This document shows positions 1-5,895 of a stretch of DNA of 7,104 nucleotides, in pieces. The stretch is from assembly GCA_030633645.1 (NCBI GenBank), contig DAOVRY010000032.1, positions 1 through 7,104 of the forward strand. Direction: 5' to 3'. How positions within the stretch are numbered: the stretch's first letter is position 1; every line of letters begins with the position of its first letter. The DNA comes from Pseudomonadota bacterium. GTDB taxonomy: Bacteria; Desulfobacterota; DSM-4660; Desulfatiglandales; B25-G16. Both the position numbers and the translations under genes were made by a program. The notes beneath the pieces were generated by a model. The model was not told the origin of the DNA. It did no database searches and saw nothing but the letters and a program-made list of their open reading frames with translations.

Positions 1-75
1 AATTACCATGGCCAGGGTAACCAGTGCATAGATACTCCCGATAGCAATGCCACTTACTATAAGCTGTAGAAACAT
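1..75 (-). CDS. livH: LivH-type branched-chain amino acid ABC transporter permease, N-terminal fragment (runs off left edge)
   Basis: This is the start of an inner-membrane permease whose remainder lies beyond base 1. The 25 visible codons begin at an ATG (bases 75-73). They encode a hydrophobic N-terminus containing SGIAIGSIYALVTLAMV, which matches the first membrane segment of LivH permeases (usual pattern NGLxLGSIYALxALG). LivH pairs with LivM to form the channel for leucine, isoleucine and valine (or related substrates), with ATPases LivG and LivF and a periplasmic binding protein; none of these three is visible here. It lies 75 bases downstream of livM on the same strand, which supports the assignment. 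The ribosome binding site is poor: only a GAG six bases before the ATG, at the end of a repeat tract. Identification rests on a short fragment plus the neighbour. Confidence 0.8.
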   Translation of the reverse strand, partial: MFLQLIVSGIAIGSIYALVTLAMVI

Positions 76-85
76 GTGATTCTCG

Positions 86-142
86 TTACTGGTTACTTGT
101 TGCTTGTTATTGCTTACTGCCTACTGCTTTACTGCCAACTGA
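86..142. repeat. Degenerate tandem heptamer tract in the livM-livH spacer
   Basis: Read on the plus strand, the spacer divides into eight consecutive units close to the consensus TTACTGC: seven of 7 bases and one of 8. The variants include TTACTGG, TTACTTG, TTGCTTG, TTATTGC and CTACTGC. On the minus (coding) strand this gives a CAGTAAG/CAGTAGG-like run ending about 10 bases before the livH ATG. The tract carries no reading frame of note and no stable hairpin. It fills almost the whole gap between the two permease genes. Similar heptameric intergenic runs occur in various environmental bacterial genomes, but that is from memory and untested here. Confidence 0.75.
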
Positions 143-150
143 CCTGAATA

Positions 151-1203
151 TTAAAACGGCCATGTTTTCCAGTATATCTTTGTCCTTATCCAGAAGCCGT
201 ATAGACCAAGGGGCTCAAAAACTACAATTAAAACAATTATTAATCCGAGACAAATACTTGCGACATTGTGAATACCGGTAACACTCATCCACCGCTCTGA
301 AATAGTCGTGAGCAATTGCCCCAAATAGGGCAGATCCTGAACCTTATCCAGCATGAGGATCAACCAGGTCATCACCACCCCGCCCATAATGGAGCCAAAT
401 ATCGTTCCGAGCCCGCCCACAATAACAAACGCCAGAAAATAGATTGAAAGAATAAAAGTAAAGCTACTTGGGTTGATAAAGCCAAGCATAAATGCCATCA
501 ACCCCCCTGCAATGCCTGTGTAGAAGGCGCTTATGGCAAAGGCCAGGGTCTTATAATAGGTCAGGTTAACGCCCATTGTCTCGGCAGCGATGTCTGAATC
601 CCTGATGGCAATGAAGGCCCTGCCAACCTTGGTTTTCATGAGGTTCCTGGCAGCCAAGGTTAGAAGAAAGGTGATGGATATGATTACAAAGTAGAGTCCC
701 CTGTCACTCGATACAGTACATAGACCAAAAAGCTTAAGGGTAGGTGCCTGTATCCCCATCCTTCCCCCAAAAAGCTCCCAACGGGCTATTAGCTGGGTAA
801 TAGCCATACCGAAACCAAGGGTAGCGATAGCGAGATAAGGGCCTTCTAACCGCAGGGCAGGGAGCCCGAGGACAAAACCGAAAACAGCAGCAATGGCACC
901 GGCGGCAGTAAATGCAACAAGAAAGGGGAAAGAAAGTGTGCCCATAAAGAGAACCGTGGTAAAGGCTCCTATAGCAAAGAATCCGGCATGGCCGAGGGAT
1001 ATCTGACCAGTATAGCCTACTAACATATTCAACCCGACAGCAACAAGAACGTTTATGGCCATATAATTGGCCATGTAGATGTAGTAGTTTGGTGCCAGAA
1101 ATGGGAAGGTAACTAAGGCAGCTATGAGCATCAAAAACCAGAACCACAGCACCTTGCTGTCCAGAAGCTGAATATCCTCGTAATAATCCCTTTTTATGTC
1201 CAC
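151..1203 (-). CDS. livM: Branched-chain amino acid ABC transporter permease LivM
   Basis: This is an inner-membrane permease of the LivHM pair, which moves branched-chain amino acids (or related compounds) across the cytoplasmic membrane using the LivGF ATPases. The 350-residue product is strongly hydrophobic with many predicted membrane spans. It carries the family signature GQISLGHAGFFAIGAF (about residues 66-81). It also has RAFIAIRDSDIAAETMGVN (about 195-213), corresponding to the cytoplasmic ATPase-coupling loop, and VGGLGTIFGSIMGG (about 262-275). The C-terminus has the usual PLGLYG. Length is normal for LivM. Translation starts at GTG (1203-1201). An AAGAGA ribosome binding site overlaps the stop codon of the upstream HD-GYP gene, 12 bases away, so the two are probably translated from one mRNA. 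livH follows downstream, the reverse of the common livH-livM order. The substrate cannot be fixed from sequence alone. Confidence 0.93.
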   Translation of the reverse strand: MDIKRDYYEDIQLLDSKVLWFWFLMLIAALVTFPFLAPNYYIYMANYMAINVLVAVGLNMLVGYTGQISLGHAGFFAIGAFTTVLFMGTLSFPFLVAFTAAGAIAAVFGFVLGLPALRLEGPYLAIATLGFGMAITQLIARWELFGGRMGIQAPTLKLFGLCTVSSDRGLYFVIISITFLLTLAARNLMKTKVGRAFIAIRDSDIAAETMGVNLTYYKTLAFAISAFYTGIAGGLMAFMLGFINPSSFTFILSIYFLAFVIVGGLGTIFGSIMGGVVMTWLILMLDKVQDLPYLGQLLTTISERWMSVTGIHNVASICLGLIIVLIVVFEPLGLYGFWIRTKIYWKTWPF

Positions 1204-1215
1204 GGTATGTGTCTC

Positions 1216-2757
1216 TTAGTTTTCCTCTTTGGCTTCGTAGACCTTCTTTTCAATGAAAATCCTGACAAGCTCCTTGTCAAGCCTGCCCTTGGCAGCCTCC
1301 TCCTGTAGGATAGCTAGTGACCTCAGTGGATCCATGCTTTTTCTATATGGTCTATCCTTGGCTATGAGTGCCTCATAGATATCGGCCACCGTAATTATTC
1401 TTGTCTGAAGGGGAATATTCTCTGATGTAACCTGTTTTGGATAACCCGATCCATCAAGCATTTCATGATGCCCAGCAGCAAAAAGAGGAACCCTTTTCAG
1501 GGAACCTTTAAAGGGTATCTTATCAACGATGTTTTCAGTGTGAATCACATGGGATTGAATCTCCTCCACGTCACCCTTTGTCAGGTTACCCTTTCTTACA
1601 GAGAGATTTTCAAATTCAAAATCAGTGAGATAACCTCTTTTTTGCCCTTCAAAATCTAAGTATTTCTTCTTGTAGATCTCCTCTAATCTTTTGAGCCCTG
1701 GTTCATCTAGGAAGTTGCTGGTATTAATCTCCTTGATAAATGCCAGGTCCTCCTCTATTTGTTTCAGTCGACCGTTCAGGTCTCTATCTAGTTCTCTGAT
1801 CTCTTTTCCGTTTCCCCCCTCTTTTTGAAGTAAAACAAGTTTCTTTTTGTCGGTTTCAACGATGGCAGAGGCTTTGATACTCTCAAAACGACTGATAAGG
1901 GCGGCTGTCTCGGCCTCTGAAAGGCGACTCCGTTTATCAAGCACCCATTCCCTTACACCAATTTTTCCAATGTCGTGAAGCCAGGCTGCATAATTGAGCT
2001 CTTCAAGTTCGGCAGGGCCAAATGACACAGGAGTGTATGGACCATCATGGGTGTCGTTGATGGCTCTGGCTAAGGCCATGGTATACTTAGCAACCCCCTT
2101 AGAATGTCCGGCAGTAAAGGGGCTCCTCGCATCTATGGCCGAGACTGAATACTGGATGAGGGCCTCAAAGACAGCCTTTATTTCTTTGATAAGCTGCGCA
2201 TTCTTTATGGCCACAGCTGCCTGTGAAGCCAGAGATGAGACAAGGGATTCTATGCTGGGATCAAAGGGGATAACCTTTCCATCGCTATCGATCGAGTTAA
2301 TCAGTTGGAGAACGCCAATGATCTTCCCTTCTGTGTCCTTCATTGCCACTAGAAGCATCGACCTTGTTCTGTAATTGTTTCTCCTATCAAAGTCTCGATT
2401 AAACTCGAAACCAGCTTCTGGAGAGAGATCATAGGCATCGGGGATGTTCAGGGTTTCACCAGTGATGGCGACGTACCCAGAAATACTATTTTTGGTAAGG
2501 GCGAGAGAGTATGGTTTAAATGTGTCCGGTTTCATACCGGCCTTTTTTTTCAGGGTATCGTTCTGGGCAACCTCAAAGTGCAGGGCCCCGTTATCCTGAT
2601 CAACAAGGTAGAGGCTGCCAGCGTCGGCGTTTGTAAAAGAGCGAGTTTCCCTTACAATTGATTCTAATAGGAGGGTCAGATTTGTTTCACTTGATAGAGC
2701 GATCCCGATCTTGTTGAGGGTCTCAAGCCTCTCTCTCATATCTTGAAAAGGGTACAT
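1216..2757 (-). CDS. GAF-domain HD-GYP phosphohydrolase (probable cyclic-di-GMP phosphodiesterase)
   Basis: This cytoplasmic signalling protein of 513 residues lacks membrane segments. Residues about 10-190 form a GAF sensor domain (NADAGSLYLVD; later IIGVLQLIN). Residues about 200-505 form an HD-GYP domain, a family that usually hydrolyses cyclic di-GMP. Metal-site residues are intact: H208 in AGHSKG, H261-D262 in LHDIGKIG, H406 in the SHVIHT segment, H430-H431 in HHEMLDGSGYP, and D459 in VADIYEAL. A charged, coiled-coil-like segment of about 110 residues separates HDIGKIGVREWVLDK from the rest of the HD-GYP core. Such an insertion seems to mark a known subfamily rather than a break. I chose the ATG at 2757 because AAGGA precedes it by four bases. 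A TTG at 2778 would add seven residues but lacks a ribosome binding site. A good promoter lies upstream, and livM follows after 12 bases. Confidence 0.88.
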   Translation of the reverse strand: MYPFQDMRERLETLNKIGIALSSETNLTLLLESIVRETRSFTNADAGSLYLVDQDNGALHFEVAQNDTLKKKAGMKPDTFKPYSLALTKNSISGYVAITGETLNIPDAYDLSPEAGFEFNRDFDRRNNYRTRSMLLVAMKDTEGKIIGVLQLINSIDSDGKVIPFDPSIESLVSSLASQAAVAIKNAQLIKEIKAVFEALIQYSVSAIDARSPFTAGHSKGVAKYTMALARAINDTHDGPYTPVSFGPAELEELNYAAWLHDIGKIGVREWVLDKRSRLSEAETAALISRFESIKASAIVETDKKKLVLLQKEGGNGKEIRELDRDLNGRLKQIEEDLAFIKEINTSNFLDEPGLKRLEEIYKKKYLDFEGQKRGYLTDFEFENLSVRKGNLTKGDVEEIQSHVIHTENIVDKIPFKGSLKRVPLFAAGHHEMLDGSGYPKQVTSENIPLQTRIITVADIYEALIAKDRPYRKSMDPLRSLAILQEEAAKGRLDKELVRIFIEKKVYEAKEEN

Positions 2758-2808
2758 CGCATCCTTTCGTTTTTGCAACGGGCCGATATCTTCATTCAGG
2801 ATGCGTGA

Positions 2809-2837
2809 TTTATATAATCTAACACAAGTTTTTTCAA
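2809..2837 (-). promoter_or_regulatory. Sigma70-like promoter for the HD-GYP/livM transcription unit
   Basis: On the minus strand, a -35 hexamer TTGAAA (2837-2832) is followed after exactly 17 bases by a -10 hexamer TATAAA (2814-2809). Each differs from the consensus by one base. Transcription would begin near 2801, giving a leader of about 45 bases before the ATG at 2757. The -35 overlaps the outer arm of the inverted repeat at 2833-2886, so a protein bound there could block it. This is read from sequence only. Confidence 0.6.
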
Positions 2838-2886
2838 GCCTAATCTCTCTTTTTTCTTTTATCTTGACATATTAGGGGGGCTTGAA
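2833..2886. promoter_or_regulatory. Imperfect inverted repeat between divergent genes, possible operator
   Basis: The left arm TTCAAGCCTAAT (2833-2844) is the reverse complement of the right arm (2871-2886), except that the right arm has four additional G residues inside it: ATTAGG, GGGG, CTTGAA. The arms are separated by 26 T-rich bases. The left arm overlaps the -35 of the minus-strand promoter. Between the arms lies TTGACA (2864-2869), a perfect -35 hexamer facing ahbB, although no good -10 follows at normal spacing. The right arm ends 14 bases before the ahbB start. The placement suits an operator controlling both directions. No binding protein can be named. Confidence 0.4.
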
Positions 2887-2900
2887 GTACTGGGGTATGA

Positions 2901-3365
2901 ATGATTGAGGAGCTTGAAAAAAAGATTATCCGCTACCTCCAGGGAGATCTTCCGGTAACACCAAGACCTTTTGCTTCGCTCGCAGACAAGATTGGAATAA
3001 GAGAAGAAGATCTACTCGAAAAGACTCAGTTATTAAAAGAGCAAGGGATACTCAGGCGCTTTGGGGCGACTCTGAGGCATCAGCTTGCTGGGTTTCATGC
3101 GAACGCCATGGTTGCCTGGCGTGTACCTGAAGATAAAGTGGAGAAGACCGGTACTTTAATGGCAACCTTTAGAGAGGTTAGCCATTGTTACCAGAGAAGG
3201 ATTCAAGGTGAATGGAAATACAATCTTTTCACTATGATCCATGGCAAAAACGAGAAAGACTGTGAGCACACAGCCAAGAAAATTGCAGACACAGTTGGAA
3301 TAAACGAGTATGTGGTCCTTTTGACCCTTAAGGAGTACAAAAAGACTAGTCCGAAATATTTTTAA
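2901..3365 (+). CDS. ahbB: Siroheme decarboxylase subunit, AhbB-like (Lrp/AsnC fold)
   Basis: The predicted enzyme removes two acetate carboxyl groups from siroheme to give 12,18-didecarboxysiroheme in the alternative haem (or haem d1-related) pathway, in the cytoplasm. The 154-residue protein has an N-terminal winged-helix segment (about 1-60) and a C-terminal Lrp/AsnC ligand-type domain. Hallmarks are DLPVTPRPF, ILRRFGATLRHQLAGFHANA (about 55-69), HCYQRR (95-100), W105, YNLFTMIHG (107-115) and a terminal KKTSPKYF. These match the beta (AhbB) type better than the shorter alpha (AhbA) type. Such proteins are often annotated as Lrp/AsnC regulators, but the HCYQRR and YNLFTMIHG motifs favour the decarboxylase. 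hemL follows after 11 bases, supporting a tetrapyrrole role. No ahbA partner is visible. The ATG at 2901 is the only reasonable start; GGGG five bases upstream is a weak ribosome binding site. Confidence 0.82.
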   Translation: MIEELEKKIIRYLQGDLPVTPRPFASLADKIGIREEDLLEKTQLLKEQGILRRFGATLRHQLAGFHANAMVAWRVPEDKVEKTGTLMATFREVSHCYQRRIQGEWKYNLFTMIHGKNEKDCEHTAKKIADTVGINEYVVLLTLKEYKKTSPKYF

Positions 3366-3376
3366 AGTAGACCGTT

Positions 3377-4657
3377 ATGGGAAGCAGATCAAAAGAACTT
3401 TTTCTGAAGGCACAAGAAATCATCCCAGGCGGCGTTAATAGCCCAGTGAGGGCAGGCCGAAATGTAGGTGTGGATCCCCCTTTTATTCAAAGGGCAGATG
3501 GCTGTTATCTGTGGGATGCTGACGGAAAGAGATATGTCGATTATGTCTGTTCCTGGGGGCCAATGATACTGGGACATAGGCATCCAGAGGTAATTCAGGC
3601 AATCAACGACGCACTAGAGAATGGAACCAGTTATGGTGCCCCCACTGAACTGGAAGTGAATCTGGCAGAAATGATTGTTGAAACTGTCCCTTCAGTTGAA
3701 ATGGTGAGAATGGTGAACTCCGGGACAGAGGCAACTATGAGCGCTATTCGCCTCGCTCGCGGATTTACCGGCAGGAATGTGATCATAAAGTTCGATGGTT
3801 GCTATCACGGGCACAGTGATAGTTGCCTGGTGTGTGCTGGTTCAGGATTGGCTACCTTTGGCATTCCTGGCAGCCCCGGAGTCCCGGCTGACTTGGCAAG
3901 ACTTACGGTTTCGCTCCCCTTTAATAATTTGAAGGCCGTAGAGACAGCGGTTGAAAAATATTCCGATCAGATTGCTGCTGTTATTATCGAGCCTATTGCT
4001 GGTAACATGGGGGTTATCTTGCCTGAGGAGGGATTCTTGGAGGGGATAAGAAACATAACCAAAGAACATGACATCCTTCTCATATTTGATGAGATCATAA
4101 CAGGGTTCAGAGTGAGCCCTGGAGGTGCCCAAGAGCTCTACCATATCAAGCCCGATCTCACGTGCTTAGGTAAGATTATCGGTGGCGGCCTTCCAGTTGG
4201 GGCTTACGGAGGGAGACGGGATATTATGTCCCATGTCGCGCCAGACGGTGATATTTACCAGGCAGGCACGTTATCAGGCAATCCATTGGCCATGACTGCA
4301 GGGCTGGTAACCCTCAGGATCTTAAAGAATAGAGAGATTTATGCGAAGATAGAGGAAAAATCCGAGGTTCTTTTTTCTGGCTTACGTGATGCGGCCAGAC
4401 AGGCCGGAATAGATCTCATCATCAATCGGGCTGGATCAATGGGTGCAATCTTTTTTGGCAAAAATCCAGTCGTTGATTTCGAATCCGTTCAGAAAACTGA
4501 AAGCTCAAAATACGCATCATTTTACAGAGAGATGTTGGCGCAAAAAATCTATCTGGCCCCATCACCTTTCGAGGCTCTCTTTGTTTCTGCAGCCCACAAT
4601 GAAAAGACAATAACAAAAACGATTGATGCTGCTTTTCGGAGCTTCAAAAGGCTTTAG
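3377..4657 (+). CDS. hemL: Glutamate-1-semialdehyde 2,1-aminomutase
   Basis: This PLP enzyme converts glutamate-1-semialdehyde to 5-aminolevulinate, the last step of the C5 route to tetrapyrroles, in the cytoplasm. The 426-residue protein is full length for the family. It shows PGGVNSPVRA near the N-terminus, NSGTEATMSAIRLAR (114-128), YHGHSD (143-148), DEIITGFR (238-245), the PLP-binding lysine K266 in CLGKIIGGGLPVGAYGG, GTLSGNP (297-303) and APSPFEALFVSAAHN near the end. Glycine- and serine-rich active-site segments look intact. It starts at ATG 3377 without a strong ribosome binding site, only 11 bases after ahbB, so translational coupling is likely. The pairing with a siroheme decarboxylase suggests that this operon feeds precursor into siroheme-derived haem. 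A GHMP kinase gene follows after 21 bases in the same direction. Confidence 0.97.
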   Translation: MGSRSKELFLKAQEIIPGGVNSPVRAGRNVGVDPPFIQRADGCYLWDADGKRYVDYVCSWGPMILGHRHPEVIQAINDALENGTSYGAPTELEVNLAEMIVETVPSVEMVRMVNSGTEATMSAIRLARGFTGRNVIIKFDGCYHGHSDSCLVCAGSGLATFGIPGSPGVPADLARLTVSLPFNNLKAVETAVEKYSDQIAAVIIEPIAGNMGVILPEEGFLEGIRNITKEHDILLIFDEIITGFRVSPGGAQELYHIKPDLTCLGKIIGGGLPVGAYGGRRDIMSHVAPDGDIYQAGTLSGNPLAMTAGLVTLRILKNREIYAKIEEKSEVLFSGLRDAARQAGIDLIINRAGSMGAIFFGKNPVVDFESVQKTESSKYASFYREMLAQKIYLAPSPFEALFVSAAHNEKTITKTIDAAFRSFKRL

Positions 4658-4678
4658 CTGCCTGACCATTCTCTTCTT

Positions 4679-5758
4679 ATGTCCACTCTCCATAGATGCG
4701 TCAAAGAACTTCTTGAAGAAAATCCCATAAGGAGCTCAGCTCCTTGCAGGATTGACTCTGGCGGTACCTGGGACATTAAGGCCTTGGCCCTTCCTTTAGA
4801 GGGGGCAAAGCCCACTACGGTAAATCTGGCTCTGAATTTAAGGACCTTCGTCACCCTTTTGCCATACAAACCAGGGTGGGTCAAAATATCTTCTGAGAAT
4901 TTCCATGCACAAGAGACATACCGTTTGGATCAGGTCCCGTTTAGTTCGCAATTTGGCCTCATTTTTGCGGTCGTATCTTTCTTCGGGTTCCACGGATTAG
5001 AAATAGTAATTACCTCAGACTCTCCAGTGAAGGCAGGTCTTGGGGGATCAAGTAGTGCTGCTGTGGCTGCGATCAAGGCATTCTCCCTGGTTAAAGCTTT
5101 GCTCCATGAAAAAGAGCTTGAAAAGGGTGATATTCTTCATCTCGCATTTCATTTAGAGGATGCAGTGAACATGGGAATGTGCGGATTGCAAGATCAGGGA
5201 GCATCGGTATTTGGCGGGGTGAATAAATGGGTCTGGAACTATTCCCGGAAGGCGAGACCATTCGAGAGGGAGTCTATTCTTGATGCTATGGGGCAACGTG
5301 AACTGTCAAAAAGGATTCTTGTTGCTTATAGTGGGAGCACCCATTTATCTGCCAAGATAAACAGGCTATGGATAGAAGAGTTTTTGAAAGGGAACACCAG
5401 GTCTAGCTGGATTGAACTCAACAGCATTGTCAACCGCTTTGCCCAGCATTTACAGGAGCGACAGTGGAAAGCGGGAGCAGAGGAGCTCAGGAATGAGGTA
5501 GCGATACGGAAAGAAGTAACCCCTCAAGCCTTTACCCCAATAATTACCAGGCTAATTCAAGAGTCTGAGGAAATGGGATGTGGAGCCAGATTCGCAGGTG
5601 CAGGAGGAGGTGGCACGGTATGGGCCCTTGGTGAGATTGATAATATACAGGGATTGAGAGAGAAATGGGCAGCTATCCTGAAAGGCACCAAGAAAGGGAG
5701 AATCCTTGGCTGCGCTGTAGACCCTATCGGGGTCAGAGAAGAGGGGAAAGATGCTTGA
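4679..5758 (+). CDS. GHMP-superfamily kinase (galactokinase/heptose-kinase-like)
   Basis: This is a predicted cytoplasmic ATP-dependent small-molecule kinase of 359 residues. The three GHMP motifs are present. The N-terminal motif is SAPCRIDSGGTWDI (20-33), comparable to the substrate motif of heptose-7-phosphate and fucose kinases. The ATP-binding motif is PVKAGLGGSSSAAVAAI (116-132), and the C-terminal glycine loop is GARFAGAGGGG (302-312). The segment CGLQDQGASVFGGVN (168-182) resembles the GKQDQYAAxFGGFN region of HddA-like sugar kinases. A sugar or heptose phosphate substrate is therefore more likely than mevalonate or homoserine, but it cannot be assigned. It starts at ATG 4679, 21 bases after hemL, with no clear ribosome binding site. 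An in-frame CTG directly after the hemL stop is the only other upstream possibility. Its stop overlaps the start of a TldD-like remnant. A role in tetrapyrrole synthesis is not evident. Confidence 0.85.
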   Translation: MSTLHRCVKELLEENPIRSSAPCRIDSGGTWDIKALALPLEGAKPTTVNLALNLRTFVTLLPYKPGWVKISSENFHAQETYRLDQVPFSSQFGLIFAVVSFFGFHGLEIVITSDSPVKAGLGGSSSAAVAAIKAFSLVKALLHEKELEKGDILHLAFHLEDAVNMGMCGLQDQGASVFGGVNKWVWNYSRKARPFERESILDAMGQRELSKRILVAYSGSTHLSAKINRLWIEEFLKGNTRSSWIELNSIVNRFAQHLQERQWKAGAEELRNEVAIRKEVTPQAFTPIITRLIQESEEMGCGARFAGAGGGGTVWALGEIDNIQGLREKWAAILKGTKKGRILGCAVDPIGVREEGKDA

Positions 5759-5891
5759 GGACTGGAATCTCAATAAGATATTCCGGCAACTTACTGCCAA
5801 AGGGGCCTCTTATGTGGATATATTTGGTGAGGATTCAGAGGTTAAGAACGTGGTCTGAGAGGACAAATAATTAGATGGAGTGACCTTGTGA
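5751..5891 (+). pseudogene. Broken N-terminus of a probable TldD/PmbA-family protein
   Basis: An ATG inside the end of the GHMP kinase gene (8-base overlap, ATGCTTGA) is preceded by a strong ribosome binding site, GAGGGG, four bases upstream. It opens a 35-codon frame ending in TGA at 5856-5858. The peptide includes LTAKGASYVDIFGEDSEVK, which resembles the N-terminal pattern of TldD/PmbA metalloprotease-related proteins (a GAxYADIFxE motif). Beyond the TGA, the same frame continues with E-D-K, a TAA (5868-5870), then L-D-G-V-T-L and another TGA (5889-5891). This keeps the expected ED-x-x-L/I-D pattern of the family, where functional members would carry ordinary residues at the stop positions. 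The rest of the gene (normally about 450 residues) is missing, and a convergent kinase gene begins five bases later. I infer a decayed, truncated gene. A genuine 35-residue peptide is the alternative. Confidence 0.5.
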
Positions 5892-5895
5892 TCAC

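Noticed and set aside
734..1147. 137-codon reading frame on the minus strand
   Set aside because: It lies wholly inside livM in another frame; its product is rich in Cys, Arg and Tyr with no recognisable domain, while livM has clear family motifs.
1994..2374. 126-codon plus-strand reading frame antisense to the HD-GYP gene
   Set aside because: It is antisense to well-conserved GAF and HD-GYP coding sequence and shows no domain or ribosome binding site.
2758..2778. Upstream TTG start for the HD-GYP gene, adding seven residues
   Set aside because: No ribosome binding site precedes the TTG, whereas AAGGA lies four bases before the ATG at 2757.
2864..2892. Full sigma70 promoter for ahbB built on TTGACA
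   Set aside because: The -35 hexamer is perfect, but bases 16-18 downstream (AGTACT, GTACTG, TACTGG) are poor -10 matches, so only the -35-like element is noted.
3842..4144. 100-codon minus-strand reading frame
   Set aside because: It is antisense to the conserved middle of hemL and has no recognisable features.
5856..5858. TGA in the TldD-like fragment as a recoded selenocysteine or tryptophan codon
   Set aside because: A TAA and a second TGA follow within 11 codons in the same frame, so readthrough would not restore a protein. Neighbouring genes end normally.
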